Shown here piece by piece: positions 47,081-60,362 of a DNA stretch of 64,000 nucleotides. Location of the stretch: positions 61,908-125,907 of the forward strand of contig JAAOMT010000566.1 of assembly GCA_016748015.1 (NCBI GenBank). The letters are read 5' to 3'. The translations under genes and the position numbers were made by a program. This DNA comes from Geosiphon pyriformis. Taxonomy: Eukaryota; Glomeromycota; Glomeromycetes; Archaeosporales; Geosiphonaceae. The stretch's first letter is position 1, and every line of letters begins with the position of its first letter. The notes below the pieces were generated by a model. That model was not told where the DNA came from. It worked only from the letters and a program-made list of their open reading frames with translations, and ran no database searches.

Positions 47081-49115
47081 AGGTTTTTAATTACAATTAT
47101 AAAAAATAGTAAATTTTATAGATATTTGAATATTATTCTGTTAATGATCAAATTTTTTGGCTTTAGTCTTAAGAAAACAAATTTAAATATTAAGTTTTTT
47201 TTATTTATAATATTATATAAAGCTATTTTTAACAAACAGTTTGTGTATTTAGTTTTGGTAATATTATAGTTTATTATTAAATACAAAATCAAATTCAGTT
47301 TTATTATTAAAAATATATACAAAAATAAAACTGTTTGATTAAAAAAAGATTAAAAAATAAGTCTAATTATTTAAAAAATTTTCAAATAAGACCATATATT
47401 ACTTATTATTATATAATTTAAAAACATTTAATCAAATTTAAACTAAAAATAAAGTGTCTTTAATTGTTTGTTTTATTAATACTAAGAACATTTTAAACAA
47501 ATTATTTAAGCACAAATTATTGAATTTATAAGTTTTGAATTAAATTTTTTTAAATTTTTTTTGGTTTTTAGTTAAATTTAAAATTAACTTTATAAACAAA
47601 ACATCACAAAAATATTTTTAAACAATAAAGTTTTTCTGATTATTAATATACTTAATACTTTTTATTTTAAGCATAATATTTCTGTTTTAGATATATTAAG
47701 ATCTCTGGTATATTTCAAAATTGTTTAGTTTTTTAAGTATTTTGGCAATATTTTTGCTGATTAATTGCTAAATAATTATAAACAATATTTTAATTAAAAA
47801 AACCTTTATTATTAAAAACACATAAATTTTAGAAATTTAATTTTTTTATGATTTATTTATATTAAAGATTTTATTGTAAATAATAATTTAATTAATAAAT
47901 TTTTACTGTTTTTAAAATGTTTTTTAAAACAAATATGTGCTTTGGTTTTTATTTGCTTTAGTTTACAAATTGTTTTTTTATTAAATATCTTAATTTTTAT
48001 AAATAAATTTGTTAAAAATTTTGAATTTTTTAAAACTGTTAATAATATTACTGTTTATTTTTCTAAGATTAATTTAAGCATTAATATAAAAATATATAAT
48101 TTGTTGTTTTTGATTTTAACAGAAATATAAATTATTGTTTTAGCACTTAAGTATATTCTAATTTTGTTTGATTTTTTGATTTTTTTTAATAGCCAAGTGT
48201 TTTTAAATTTTTGTTATGCTAAATTTTTATTAAAGTATTCTAATTTTTATAACAGTTGCTAAATTAAATACTATCATATTAAAAATTTAATCAAATTTAA
48301 GAGTATTTTATATTAATTAAGTAAAAATTAAAGACTATTTTAATATTATAAGTAATAAATAAGCCAATATATTAATAAATTTAATTATGTTTTTAAATTT
48401 TGTTTTTTTAGTAAATGTTAAGAAAGAGTTTTTAATAGTAAAAAATTAAGTAATATTAAATAATACATATTATTTGATTAAGTTAATAAATAATATTATA
48501 AAGTATTTTTTTTAAGAGATTGGTCTAAATTGTAAAGTTGTAAATTTTTTTTTATTGATAATATTAATTAATATTTTATTGCTTTTGTTTAGTATTTTAA
48601 TTTCTATATAATTATTAATTATATAAATAAATATACTGTTAATATATATATATATATAATAAAAGTTTTTTATAAAATATTATTAATTATTATTTATAAA
48701 TAATTATATAATAGAAATATTCAAATATATTATATATATACTGTAAATAAGTAAAGTTTTTATATCTTTATTTGTAGTTTAAAATTTGCTATTTGTTAAG
48801 AATTGATAAATAATTAGTTTATTTATTGGAGATTTTTAATTAATATAAGTTTAATCTTATTAATAATGCTTTAATTATTGATTTTAGATTAGTTTAATGT
48901 CAATTTGTATTAATTAGTAAAAATTAAGATAATTTTTGATAATGTCAAAAGTACTATATTAAAATTAATTAAGTTTGTATATAATTAAGTTATTAATTAT
49001 AGAGATTGTATATAGTTATTGAATTTAAAATTGTAAGTAAAAAATAAAATATAAAAATTTATTAGATAATAAAAATATAGAATATATTAATATAGTGGAT
49101 TTTTTAGCTATAGTA
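47080..49115 (+). pseudogene. 5'-truncated LINE fragment, heavily decayed
   Basis: Translated on plus, it aligns with the ORF2 product of the LINE at 49125-55885. Examples are KFYRYLNIIL against SHRYLGIFL, NIKFFLFIILYKAIFNKQFV against DVRFFVNLVLRKAISDKQCA, and VYFSKINLSINIKIYNLL against IFFENINLGLGVEVSGLV (RNase H). It starts in the C-terminal part of RT. Beyond about 48400 the match becomes too weak to follow. The strand is opposite to the intact LINE, so the two lie tail to tail. Extreme C-to-T and G-to-A decay. Confidence 0.78.
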
Positions 49116-49124
49116 TTTTATAAT
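49116..49124. repeat. Candidate target-site duplication, left
   Basis: TTTTATAAT occurs here and at 55886-55894, immediately outside the two ends of the LINE. The low complexity lowers confidence. Confidence 0.55.
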
Positions 49125-49259
49125 TTTTTTTATTTTTTTTATTTTAACGAGTGAGGTCCAAATGCGACCTAATGCTATACATCATACAAATAATCTAAAC
49201 TAGATACAAATCATGCGCTTTCTACACGTGACCAGCCACTCGAGCCAGTCAGGATTACA

Positions 49260-52200
49260 CTATACACTTATATGCACAGAAACTGGATCTCCAATACCTG
49301 AAAAAAATAGACAAAACTTACGAAACCTGAAACCAACTCCAAAAGCCTCAGCCACCCCCAGCAATCTGACCACACCAGCTGAAAACACCATAGGCAAACC
49401 AGAAATTGAAGCAGGAGCGGAGCCATCACGTGGAATCAAACCATGCCTTTCCATAAATGCTCGGTGTCTGGCCCGGACCAACCAAACATTATCCCGAAAT
49501 GCTAGACAAAACCCACGCACAAAGCTCACAATCCTTCTAGCATCTTCCTTAGAATCTTTAAAGACCAAAACAGACTCATGAAATCATTCATCAAAAACAA
49601 AGCCCTTACACAGAGCAACACCAACTCCAACCTCAAAAACACAAGAAGCCAAGGCCTGTAAGACACATGAAAAAGAGCGAGAAAGACCAAAAAGAGTCTC
49701 CCAAGCTGAAGCATGTGCACCCAACAAACAAGCACGGCCAATGGCATCCTGAAGACACGAAAAGACATGATCCGAGGTCTCAACGTCACCACAAAACAGA
49801 CAGACCATACTGAGGTATCTCCTATCATATAAACGCTTGCACACAGCAACAGGAAGCTGATGATGGAGAGCCTTCATAAAGTAAGTACAATAGCCTGCCG
49901 TGTGCATGCTGGTAAAACTGGATGCCAAATGAGAATCGGGATGTCATACCATAGAAGACTTAGACCAATTGATATCAGCATGTAAACTATCATCCACAAC
50001 ATGAGAACCAACTTTAATCTCCCAACGAGCTCGATGTACTGACTGAAAAACATTACGAACAAAGTGTCTAGAGTTACCAGAAACTGCCGTACCATCAGCA
50101 CATAGAAAACGTTCACTGACTAAATGAGGTAGGTGCCAAGCAGAGAGAGCAGTGCCTTTGGCAAGCATATCAGTATGCTTGTTGTCTGAGACACCTGAAT
50201 GACCTTTTACCTTAACCCAATTCACATCCAAATTCTTTTGACGAATGACAGTGACAATGTGATGACGCTCGATCCAACAGCGGTTCCTGAAATCCAGACA
50301 AACCAGCAAAGACTCTGACCTGTATGCATCCAAAGCAGCCTGGCTATCCAAGAACAAGTCAATCGAATGAAAAAAAGAAACACACTCAAGGGCCAAAGCT
50401 ATGGCTTGCAGTTCTGTCAGAGTAGAAGAAACCAAACCAGACACCTCAACACCCAAACCCAAGTTAATGTTCTCAAAAAAAATGGCAGCACCTGCTCTCA
50501 TGTCAACAGTGCCCAGACCAGAAAGAGATCCATCCATATACACAGAAAGGTGGGCAGCATCAATGGTCGGCAAAGTGTCACGAATCACACCAAAATCATG
50601 AGAAAGACGAATATCAGACACAGCATGACCATCCATCAAAGAAAAACTTGAAGAAAGAGGCACAACGCTACCAAGAAAGCGAACGGAAAGATTAAACCAG
50701 AAAGGGACTGGGCCACGAGGGTCCAGCCTCTTCCAATGCCTGAAGGTCCCCCAATTGAAAACATCACCATTACAGTCACAAAGCTGTTCCACAAAAGCAA
50801 TTTCATAACGCCTGAGTGAAGAAACGCACTTGAAAAAACAGAATTCACCAAGAACCAAAGACATAGGAGTACCATGCCAACAACGAAAAGCACAAGCTAA
50901 AGGGCCTCCCAAAAACAAATCACACCCAGAAAAAATGCGAACCACACCCACCAAAAAATTATCCAAGGGACTGATACCAACACGAGCCAGAAACAGCAAG
51001 GAATGACGAGGATGCCAGCTGAGAACCTGGAGGTCATGAGACTTATGAGAAAACAAGTGACCCAAGACACCAGTAGAATTTGCAAAAGCAACAATGGAGG
51101 CCGATTTACTCTCAGTCTGGATCTGTTTGAAAGTTTTTAAATTGTACAAAGAGGAGTAATGAAGTGCATCACTGGGAAAATCATGTGGCAATCCAGACTT
51201 AGACTTTAAGACCTTGCATACCAAAGCATCCCATTTATTACAAACACCAACAGAAATGAAACTGAACTGAGTCCTGTAGCTGACAATAGGGAAAAGAACT
51301 GTAGACACCAAATAAGCACACTGTTTGTCTGAAATCGCCTTTCTCAAAACAAGATTCACAAAAAATCGTACATCAGCCTGAGCTTTAGCCAAGCTAGGCT
51401 TTGAAAGACCCTCAGAAGACAAAAAAATACCCAAATAGCGATGAGATTCCCCTCTTTTGGCAATGGAAATAGGTGCACTATTGATAGTTAAATGAGGATC
51501 CAGCACCCAGCAATTGATGGAGATGGCCACCGTTTTGTCATTGTTTACAGAAATATCGTTAAACCTAAAAAACTCACTAGCAACATCAAGGATGTATTGT
51601 GTAGCAGCCTGGCTGCTACCAACCCAAATAATATCATCAACAAAAGTGCTGGCAGCAAGAAATGAAGACAGTCCAGCTTGAGGATCCACCCGGCCAGTTC
51701 TTGATATGAAATTAGAATTCAACCTGTAGCCATACACACTATCCTGTCTCTTGACCTCACACAAAAGTGAATCATAAAAAATATGCCAGAGAAGAGGCGA
51801 GAAGACTTCTCCCTGATCCAGCCTATTGTGGACACAATACCCATCAGTCAAGCCAAAGTCAGTCATCACTCTGTTGATGCGACCATTGTGAATACTGCCA
51901 AAAAATCTAATAAACCTGTCACACATTTTAATCCTGACTAGACTCCTCCTAAGATGTTCCCAACCCACTGAGTCATAAGCCTTGTGCATGTCCTATAAAA
52001 CCAGCCAAAGTTCACGGTTCTTCTCCAAGACATCCTCAACCACAGAACCAATAGCAAAAATGGGAGACTGCATCATCATACCCTTCAAAACCGAAAAATT
52101 GTCCCCACAAAGAACATCAAAAGTGCTGCAAGCCAAAAAGATCCTATCTGAAAGGATCTTGAAGAAAATCTTGTGGGCCGTTTCAATTAAAGCTATAGGA

Positions 52201-53922
52201 TGGGTGTTTGTGAGAACACCCTCTTATTCATATAGTTTAGGAATCATCAAAACCCAAGCTTCTCTCCAAGGCCCAGGGACCAACTCACCAACCAAACAGA
52301 AATTCAAGAACACCAAAAGCATATCCAAAACAGATTTGTCACAATGTTTCCATAATTCGTTGGAGATACCAAAAAGACCAGCTGCTTTTCCATTAGGAAG
52401 ATCCTTAACAACAGCTGACAACTCATCAAAACTAATTGAACACATGACATCAGAGAAAGCACCATCGAACACATAATTCAGAGGCCAATATTGACGAGCC
52501 CAATCCTCAGACAAATCAGACACCACCTCACATTTTCTGGTTCATCCCTCCATAATTTCGTTCACCTTAGACTTAACCAACACAGGCTCTAAAATCAACT
52601 CATCTTCTACAACCAAATGATCTAGAACCACCTTGCAAAAAGGATGCTCCAAAAACACTCCTAATAGTGTGACCCTTGTTCAGCTCAAAACTTTCCATCC
52701 TCTTACCAATAGCCTGCTTGATCGAGGATTTCTCAGCACGCTTGGATTCCACTAATTTGAAGGAGTGGTATGATTTTCTTGCCTTGGCCAGTGCAGAACA
52801 AATAAGATCAAAACTAGAACCTGAAAGAAACAGAGACTTAACCGCTGATGCACCAGGGGAGTCGAGTCTGTGCCACACCTCCAACAAAGAAGCAAAACCA
52901 TCACTAGAAGCCAAATGCGAAGCCTTGACCAGCTTAGAAACCAGCAGCTCCAGCTTGTGAAACCTAGAAGAAGTCTTGGTAAACACGCCATCAAAACCTT
53001 TGAACCATTTTTTTTTAAATGTACCACCTGCTGAAAGAACCATAATCTTGTGAACAATGTCCCACATAGTGTTCACATCAGAAAATCTTACTGCCACACC
53101 AAAAGCATCTGAGAACATAGAGACATTAGCAGCTGAGGCATCCCTGAACTCCAACCACTTAGCTTTACTGGCACTATTGATGTCAAACTTCCAATGGTCT
53201 TTATTCGCTTGCTTGTGAAGAGAATTCAAACGCATATCCAAGAGCCTGCCCAAACCCAAATCCACTGAAACAGCCTGATGGTCTGTGTCAAAATGCTCAC
53301 TGACATTCAAAACTTCACGACACACTATTGCATTGACAAGATTCGAGGAGACAAACACATAATCAATTGTTTTCTTAACACCCCTAGAATTTTCCCAAGT
53401 GGGCATTTTTGCAGCTGGGCTACCAACTAAAGAATTGACCAGACCCAAATCAAAGCATCTTTTGAAACTCGCATTTTTATGAGAGCCGTCTTCATTGAAA
53501 TCGCCCCCAAGAATAATGAAAGAAGATTCGTTGACAGCCTTCACAATGAGAGAATTAATCTCACCAGCCTGAGAGAACCAAACCACCGAAGAAGCACCAG
53601 CATAAAGCCCCAAAATTGACACAGAAAGTTTACCTTCGAAAAGTAATTTAATGGAAAGGAGCCGACCAGGCACCTCAGAAACCTTGCACACATGACGAGC
53701 CAAAGAAATGTCTATGATAACAGCAACACCCGCACCCAAGTGACCAGAGTCCAAACCAGAAGTGAACACTTGGATACCATTGAACTTGTCTGCAATCCAC
53801 AGATGAACCCTACTTCTTAATTTCGTTTCAGTAACAATAGAGACCAAATTGTTCATTTCCTTATGCCACCTAATAATGTCCTCTTGCTTAGCAGGATTGT
53901 TCATGCCCCTGACGTTGCACAT
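49260..53922 (-). pseudogene. LINE ORF2: endonuclease, reverse transcriptase, RNase H, zinc finger
   Basis: Starts MCNVRGMNNPAKQ, 23 bases after the ORF1 stop. APE endonuclease residues: TETKL, GGDFNEDGS and DTDHQAVSVDL. RT: NELWKHCDKS, DMHKAYDSVGW and FVDDIIWVG with the catalytic Asp pair. RNase H: VYMDGSLSG, LTELQAIALAL, FLDSQAAL and KGHSGVSDNKHTD, so D-E-D-D are present. A C-terminal CCHC finger reads CLFCGDVETSDHVFSC near 49800. Lesions: a one-base frameshift in a T-run near 52643, TGA at about 52543, TAA at about 52223, TAG at about 51994, TGA near 49942 and 49583, and TAG near 49260. The 681-codon stretch 51989-49944 (RT to RNase H) is unbroken. Confidence 0.87.
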
Positions 53923-53945
53923 AGCAACTTTTCAGACTAAACTGC

Positions 53946-55739
53946 TCATTGGGTAAGGGATAGAGACACTGAAAGCACACCTATACTATCCACTTTGGCC
54001 GAAAAGCCCAGAACCGTCTCCATTAAACACTTCATGCTGTCTTCCAGCTTAGACACCGAAGATACATCAAAAGACACTGCTCCCGCGACATTCCCACCAC
54101 TAGTGGACACACTTGAACTCTCACTCATCACTACATTTGCCTCTTGATCCTGTGATGAAGGGGTCACCAACGGCTGACATCCAGGGCTAGGCTGGGGAAC
54201 CATTGGCCCAAGTGCATTCAATTTCTTAGCCAGCTTACCAACTTGCTCCGCGAGGCTGGCGAGATTGCACTCAAGAGCAGCGAACCTATTGTTGACTTCC
54301 ATCGCCACCTGTAGGGATGGCTTCATCTCCAAAAAGGAGCCATTATTTATCACAATGTTCTGATCAGAGAAAGGGGGCAAAGAACACCCGCAAGCAACCT
54401 TTGCCCAAGAGAGACCACCAAAAAAGACCAGACGGGCGACTGGAGCCGAGCGTTTGGCATAGATGGTTGCTAGCCTGCTTTTATCCGTATCCGAGAAAAC
54501 CCTACGCAGCGAACTACCAGAAGATAATTTCCCACCAACTGCACAACCCAATGACGTGTGACCCAATTTCTCATACTTGGCGCATTTAGCAAAAATGAGG
54601 CAAGACCAGCGGAGATTGGTGTTCCTGAGTACTGGTGTGGTTTCCACAGCAGCATCCAATAATTCAGCAGAGTCGAAACAAACAATAGCACACCTGGTCC
54701 GAGCATACATAACAAAATGATAATCAATGACACAAGTTTTTCCACCCACAAATCTAACAAAGTCTCAGATATTATGAGTGGTGGTCCCCATCGGCAATGT
54801 GTAGAGCAGCGCCTTATGTTGGTCCCTCACATCCCACGCTTCCTTGTCTGAATCAGCCCTAGCCACACATACAGCATCTTTCCCGATTAAGATGGACCAC
54901 TTAGCTGCGGCCAAATCAGCTTGATCCGATCATTCGAATTCCACCATTGCCTTCTGCCACAGCCCGATCAACTGTATCTTGATCGCCTTAATAACTCCAA
55001 ACTCGGATAGCACAGCGCGCACAGCCTCAGCTGATGTTCCAACTGGAATTTTTTTCACAACCACAGCCTGATCTGATCGCCCAGATAATTTTTTAAGATC
55101 AGTGTTTACCATGATATTCGCACCAGTAGCCTTTTCAGTGGCCTTTATTAGACCTGATTCGGAAGTGAATGTCGCTCTGATGATCCCTGAGAATTTTAAG
55201 GGGGTAGATGCCCCCCCAAAACCATTAATTCCAGAAAATAAACCCCTGATCTTCTTGAGCTTCTTCTGGGCCGAATTTCTTTCTACCACTTTCAGATCCA
55301 AATTCAAAGCAAATGACTTCCTAACCAAAACATTGACCAGGTTCTTAAGAGGAAGGGGAAGTACCAGAGAGGCATTCAGAAAAACATCATTGTTATTATT
55401 GTCATTCAGGAAGTCGATCTTTCCCAAAGGTTTACCCAATGCTTTCCTAGTTGTCAACCGTGAACCTTTCGGCGTTTGATCCAAATCTCCACCAACGAGT
55501 ACACCACCTTCATCATAATCGAAACTTGTCTCCTTAACAAGACATTCCTCTTCCATATCAACACTGTCAGATTCTGTGGTATCATCAGTCTCCAAACCCC
55601 ATGAACGACCACTATGCACTCTAGCAGAACTCTCTTCAGCACCAGCATTGTTCTCAAGAACACTGCCTCTTCTCTTTTTCCTTGACAGAACAGCCTTGAA
55701 ACCACCCTCAGAGCCAGAACTTTTAACCATCTGTTTCAT
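53946..55739 (-). pseudogene. LINE ORF1: RRM-like and zinc-knuckle RNA-binding protein
   Basis: An ATG at 55739 (MKQMVKSSGSEGG); the frame is open further upstream, so the true start may lie near 55810. An acidic, Ser-rich N-terminal half is followed by an RRM-like part (AVVVKKIPVGTSAEAVRAV, EFGVIKAIKIQLIG, KAMVEFE). A zinc knuckle CAKYEKLGHTSLGC and a C-terminal region with a short coiled-coil-like stretch (LASLAEQVGKLAKKLNAL) follow. Two in-frame TGA stops interrupt it, at 54932-54930 and 54767-54765. Such proteins bind element RNA. Confidence 0.83.
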
Positions 55740-55885
55740 GACAGCAATACTAGGGCCAACAATGGCCTCGTAATCAAGCAGAAATGATTTGAATTTATCA
55801 TACTGAATGGTAAAAAACTTCTTTCAAGAAACTTTTGACTCTTTTTTTTAGGATTTGTGGAGGAACGAGAGAAAGAAGTTTTTTT

Positions 55886-55894
55886 TTTTATAAT
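55886..55894. repeat. Candidate target-site duplication, right
   Basis: TTTTATAAT, matching 49116-49124, directly after the T-run that ends the LINE 5' side. Confidence 0.55.
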
Positions 55895-56720
55895 ATTATA
55901 TATATTTATTAAGAATAATTAAAAAATATATTATTTGTTTTGAATTAAGAGTTAGTTATATGTTTTTTAACAATATAATTAAAAATAAAAGTATTTAAAA
56001 ATATTAACAAATTATTTTATAATATTGTATAATAAATATAAATAAATAAATAAATATATATATATATTAAAACGTAATTAATTTTGGTTTTATAATAAAT
56101 AATAAATAATAAAAAACAAATTAAATTAAATAATATAATTAAATATAAATTTGTTTTTAATTTTGAAAACATATTGTTATTGTTATTATTATTTGAACCA
56201 AAAAAATATTGTTAATTATATATTAAATTAAAACTAATTGTTTTTATTAATATAATAAATATAAAAGTATTAAAAAAAAGCTGGCTTAAAAACTGTTTTT
56301 ATTATCAAAAAAGCTTTTTTTTGATTGTTGTTTTCTTAATTATAATAACAAAAACAATGGTTATTTTGTTTTAACTATAAACATAAATTTACAAAATTAA
56401 AAACAAAATTTTATTTTTATTTATTTTTTAATAAATTTAAATTATTTTAAACATATTATATTTTTTTTATTTATTGTATTATTTTTGAATGTTTGATTCA
56501 AAAAAAATATTTTTTAAGTTTATCTATTTTTAAAACATATTTAAATTATAATATAATAATGTTTATTTTAAATTTTATTTTATTTGATTGAAAAACCATT
56601 ATTATGTTTATGCACAATTATAAAATATTCTGTTTAATATTTTCTTTTTTTTTGTCAAGATTCTAAAATCTTTTTTTAAAAGTTGTAACTTATAAATAAT
56701 GAAATAATGTAAAAGTGTTA
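55895..56720. other. Extremely AT-rich stretch, probably continuation of decayed elements
   Basis: Same composition as 47080-49115, with which it would be contiguous if the LINE were removed. No protein similarity could be followed by eye. It ends near 56720, where composition returns to that of ordinary intergenic DNA. Confidence 0.45.
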
Positions 56721-56997
56721 ATTGCTTCTTTCAATACAATTAATTAATGAGGCATACAGATTTCGAAGAAATTTTAAAATTTTCTAATCTTTATAATCAG
56801 TATAGATTCTTAATTTTCTACACATATGTTTTATCTCTAAATCAAGTGACTGGAATATTTATTGACAATCATATAGGTATACTAATTAACGGCAGAACAT
56901 TCATCAAGTTTTATTATTTTATTTATTTATTTATTTATTTTATATTCCGTCTTTAAAATCAAAATTTCTAATAGAAATCAATAATTTTGAATCACTG

Positions 56998-56999
<2 letters not shown>

Positions 57000-57049
<50 letters not shown>

Positions 57050-57105
57050 GAAGAAAGAAGAAGAAGAATAATAATAATAAATAATAAATAATAAATAATA
57101 AATAC
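57000..57105. repeat. (ATA)n microsatellite
   Basis: ATA trinucleotide run, interrupted by AGAAGAA units near 57050 and changing to AATAAATA units at its end. Confidence 0.93.
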
Positions 57106-58584
57106 TAAATATTTCTAAAACGAAAATCAAAAATTTAAAAACCCATTGTAATGAACATCGGTGTCTTTTAGACGGAAATTTTCTCACACTTTTTTTGATT
57201 AGTTTTGAAAGTTCGGTTCAATTCAAATAATTACATAATCTGATTTTTTTGACAGATTTGTAACACATTGGCTATCAGTTATATGGTATTAACTATATAT
57301 TGCCGGAGAACGTGCACTGAGACACATTTTGACAGCACACGTGAGTAATATGCATATGCAAAAAGAAGAACAAGGGACCATGACAGCCAATATGACATCA
57401 AGCATAAATAATACAGAATAAATGCTAGAAAAGCGAAAATTTAAGAAAGAGGCTTTTTGTATGGATGGGGATGGGGATGGGGATGGGGAGGGGGTATTTT
57501 TTTGTATGGTGTTACTTTAATTGAAATCTATACCTTTTCAGGCAAGAGTTTTTTTTTTTTTACCTTTTTTTTACCCCACTTTTTTTCTCGTTTTTCATGC
57601 TAGTTTTTATTTTTTATTATTTTTTTTTTTTACAAGACCCTGTCAAAAAAAAAAAAAACGTTTCGTGTAAGCTTATGAAAATTCAAAATTTCAGCGAACT
57701 GTTTAATCGATATCTTTCTTCCTAAATATATAAACCATTTAATCAAAATTTTCTATTTCGTGAGTATAATAATGGTTGAACAAGAAATATTACTTTTTTG
57801 TTTTGTGGGAAAAAAAAATTTGATAACTGGGTTTTTTTTTTGACATTCAAATAAAGTTTCTTCGTTTATAGTTTGAAAAAACCTGGGTGAAGTTGAAAAC
57901 AAAATAATTAGATTTTCCGAAAAGTAAAAACAAATACAAAGAAAAATCAAAATAAATAAACATCCAAAATGAAATATATATATATATATATATATCATAA
58001 TTGATAAACATCAAAGTATTTGGTAAATTAAGTCACATGCACTCATCTTACTTACCTCAGATGAAAAAGTGAAAAAAAGTGAAAAAGTGAAAAAGTGAAA
58101 AAAAAAAGTTTCAAAACTGTAATAGACCGATTGGAAATTTTGAGAGACAGACTGTGGGAAAGAAAAAATCGGTGAAATACGGAAATTCGATGCAATGACC
58201 ATAACACTAAAATCCTAAACAGGATTAAAGACAAGAAAAAAGAAAAAAAGAAAAAAGAAAAAAAAATAAGCTACTTGGGTATGGTTGAATGATGATGATG
58301 ATATTTGATAAGATTATCAAACAAGAATTGAAAGTTACGTTTCTCAAATGAAATTCATCCAAATCTGGATTAACATTCCAATAATATTAATCCCTGTCTG
58401 TCAACTCAAAAAAAAAAAAACCTTCAGCCAAATATTCTAATCTCTCAAAATCAGTTTCACAAACATATGAAAAAAGTTTTCTGCTTTATGGGTCGTGGTG
58501 TAACTAGCTTGCATGAGCAAAAGAGGAAGCCCTTTCCACAATACTTTACTTTTACCTGTTGTGAAACCCCCCATACATCATTCT

Positions 58585-58652
58585 ACTATTTAAATTAGTA
58601 AATATATATATATATATATATATATTTATTTATTTACTAATTTAAAATAGTC
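58585..58652. repeat. Inverted repeat around (TA)n, possible hairpin or MITE core
   Basis: Left arm ACTATTTAAATTAGTAAATA and right arm TATTTACTAATTTAAAATAGT are inverted copies with one inserted base, separated by a TA run and a short TTTA run. This would fold into a hairpin of about 20 base pairs. No target duplication is evident. Confidence 0.7.
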
Positions 58653-59304
58653 TCACGCACATAAATCTACAGAGTATCTCAATTTCATCAATTATGCGCT
58701 GATATTCGCGTTTTGTAATTCCGTCGTTCTTTTTACTTTATTTTATTGTAGTTGAATTCACAACCTACAAAAATAATAATTAAATCGTCTTGAATTTAAC
58801 AACTTATATAAAAAAAACTTACTTTATTCTCGCTCAAAAATCTTTCTTACTTGTCTAGTCATCTAAAATTTTTTTAAATCATATAAATAAATTTTTTTTT
58901 TCCTCACCGTTTAAGGAAATTTTTCAAAGTTATCCAAATCTTTTTTATTGATCTTGACTGATAAAAACCCGGCGTCACCGATGAAGTTTCTGCCACTTTT
59001 TTAACAATCCCATTCTTGTAATTTTTTCTATTTTTCGCACGGATTATTCTTTAGGGAAATTCTTTTATCTTCTACGCGTTCATTCATCTTTGATTTTCAA
59101 AAAAAAAAAAAAAAAAAAAAACGCGAGACGTGTTTCTTTATGATAAACCATTTTTTTACCTTTAAAACTTCGTTTGCTGAAAAACAAAAAGTCTTTTCAA
59201 ATAGATAGTAGACGCGACAAAGACGCGACTTTTTTTCGTACTTAATCAAGTCGAAATAAACGAACAGTCGATAATATTATACGCGTCAAAAATTCATTCA
59301 TAAT

Positions 59305-60325
59305 ATGGATAATTCTTCTTCTACTTTTCCCAAATCTTCCCAACAACAACAACAACAACAACAACAACTACTATTACTACAACAAATCTCAAATCAAAAA
59401 TACTTTTTCCCTCCTGCAATGAGTCAACAACCTCAGATTTATGAGGAACAAGCATTTGAACATCGTTATAATCAATTTATTGCCAGTAATAACAATCTTG
59501 ATACTTTGTTAAACGCGATAGAAGTTGAGCCTATCAGTTTAAGCCCGAAAAAATTACCCAAATTTACAAATCTTCAACAATTCCAAGACAACTCTTTTTT
59601 CAATCAAGATTTCAAAAATAAAAATTTTAAAAAAAGGGAACTACAATCTAATTTGAATCATCTACAGAAACAACTTCAAGAATCAAATCAACAAGATTCA
59701 TTATTATTATTAGAACAAAACCCTCAGATCAATAATAGACTCTTACCTCCACCAGCTTCCGTCGCAACAACTTCACTCATTTCATCCGCCACAATGTCAA
59801 TTGCATCATTAATTGAAGTTGAAAATCAACAATTAAACAAAAATTCGGAAATCCATCACAGTATAAATCCTTCTTCTTGTGCAACAACACCTTCTCTTTC
59901 ACCTCCACCCTCAAATCCTATAACCCCAAAAGATACCTTAAATGGTTTATCCTTTTCCAATTTAACCCTTCCTTCTGTTCCAATGTCTTTCTCCTCAACA
60001 AATGATTCGATTTCTTTACCAAGACTTTCTGGTCTCCCTTCTACTCAAGGCAATGTTTTTCTCAATACATTTTCTTTACCTAGTGTGAACCAAGCTGTTG
60101 GTGATGTTGATCGTACAAGGTGTTCACCTCCACCATCAGCTAACTCACCACCTCCATTGATCACCTCTTCCAATAAACGCAAATGGGACTCTGATGACGA
60201 GATACGTGTAGCAAAAATTCATCGATCAATGGTTCAACCTAACATGATTCGATCAGAAGAATCTTGTCTACCCAATATTTCTATCATCAAAATTGAACCT
60301 CAACTTTCATTAAATTCACCTTTCA

Positions 60326-60362
<37 letters not shown>

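Larger units (their letters stand above)
49125..55885 (-). mobile_element. Near-full-length LINE (two ORFs, APE endonuclease, RNase H)
   Basis: Transcribed on minus from about 55885 to an A-rich tail at 49146-49125. ORF1 (RRM-like plus zinc knuckle) is followed by ORF2 (APE-type endonuclease, RT, RNase H and a C-terminal CCHC finger). RNase H after RT places it near the I/Tad side of non-LTR elements. Base composition is much less AT-rich than its neighbours and only about eight coding lesions are visible, so it inserted recently. It is flanked by a possible 9-bp target duplication. Confidence 0.88.
56721..59304. other. Intergenic region upstream of CSL gene
   Basis: Contains no recognisable gene. 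Microsatellites are (ATA)n at about 57000-57105, a GGGGAT run at about 57466-57495, (AT)n at about 57975-57995 and GTGAAAAA units at 58065-58105. A hairpin-forming inverted repeat lies at 58585-58652 and an A-run at 59099-59121. A long 5' leader of the CSL transcript probably lies in the last several hundred bases, where sequence becomes less AT-rich (ACGCGACAAAGACGCGAC near 59211). Confidence 0.5.

Noticed and set aside
50367-52476. Plus-strand frames within the LINE
   Set aside because: They are shadows of the minus-strand ORF2, which has clear endonuclease, RT and RNase H motifs.
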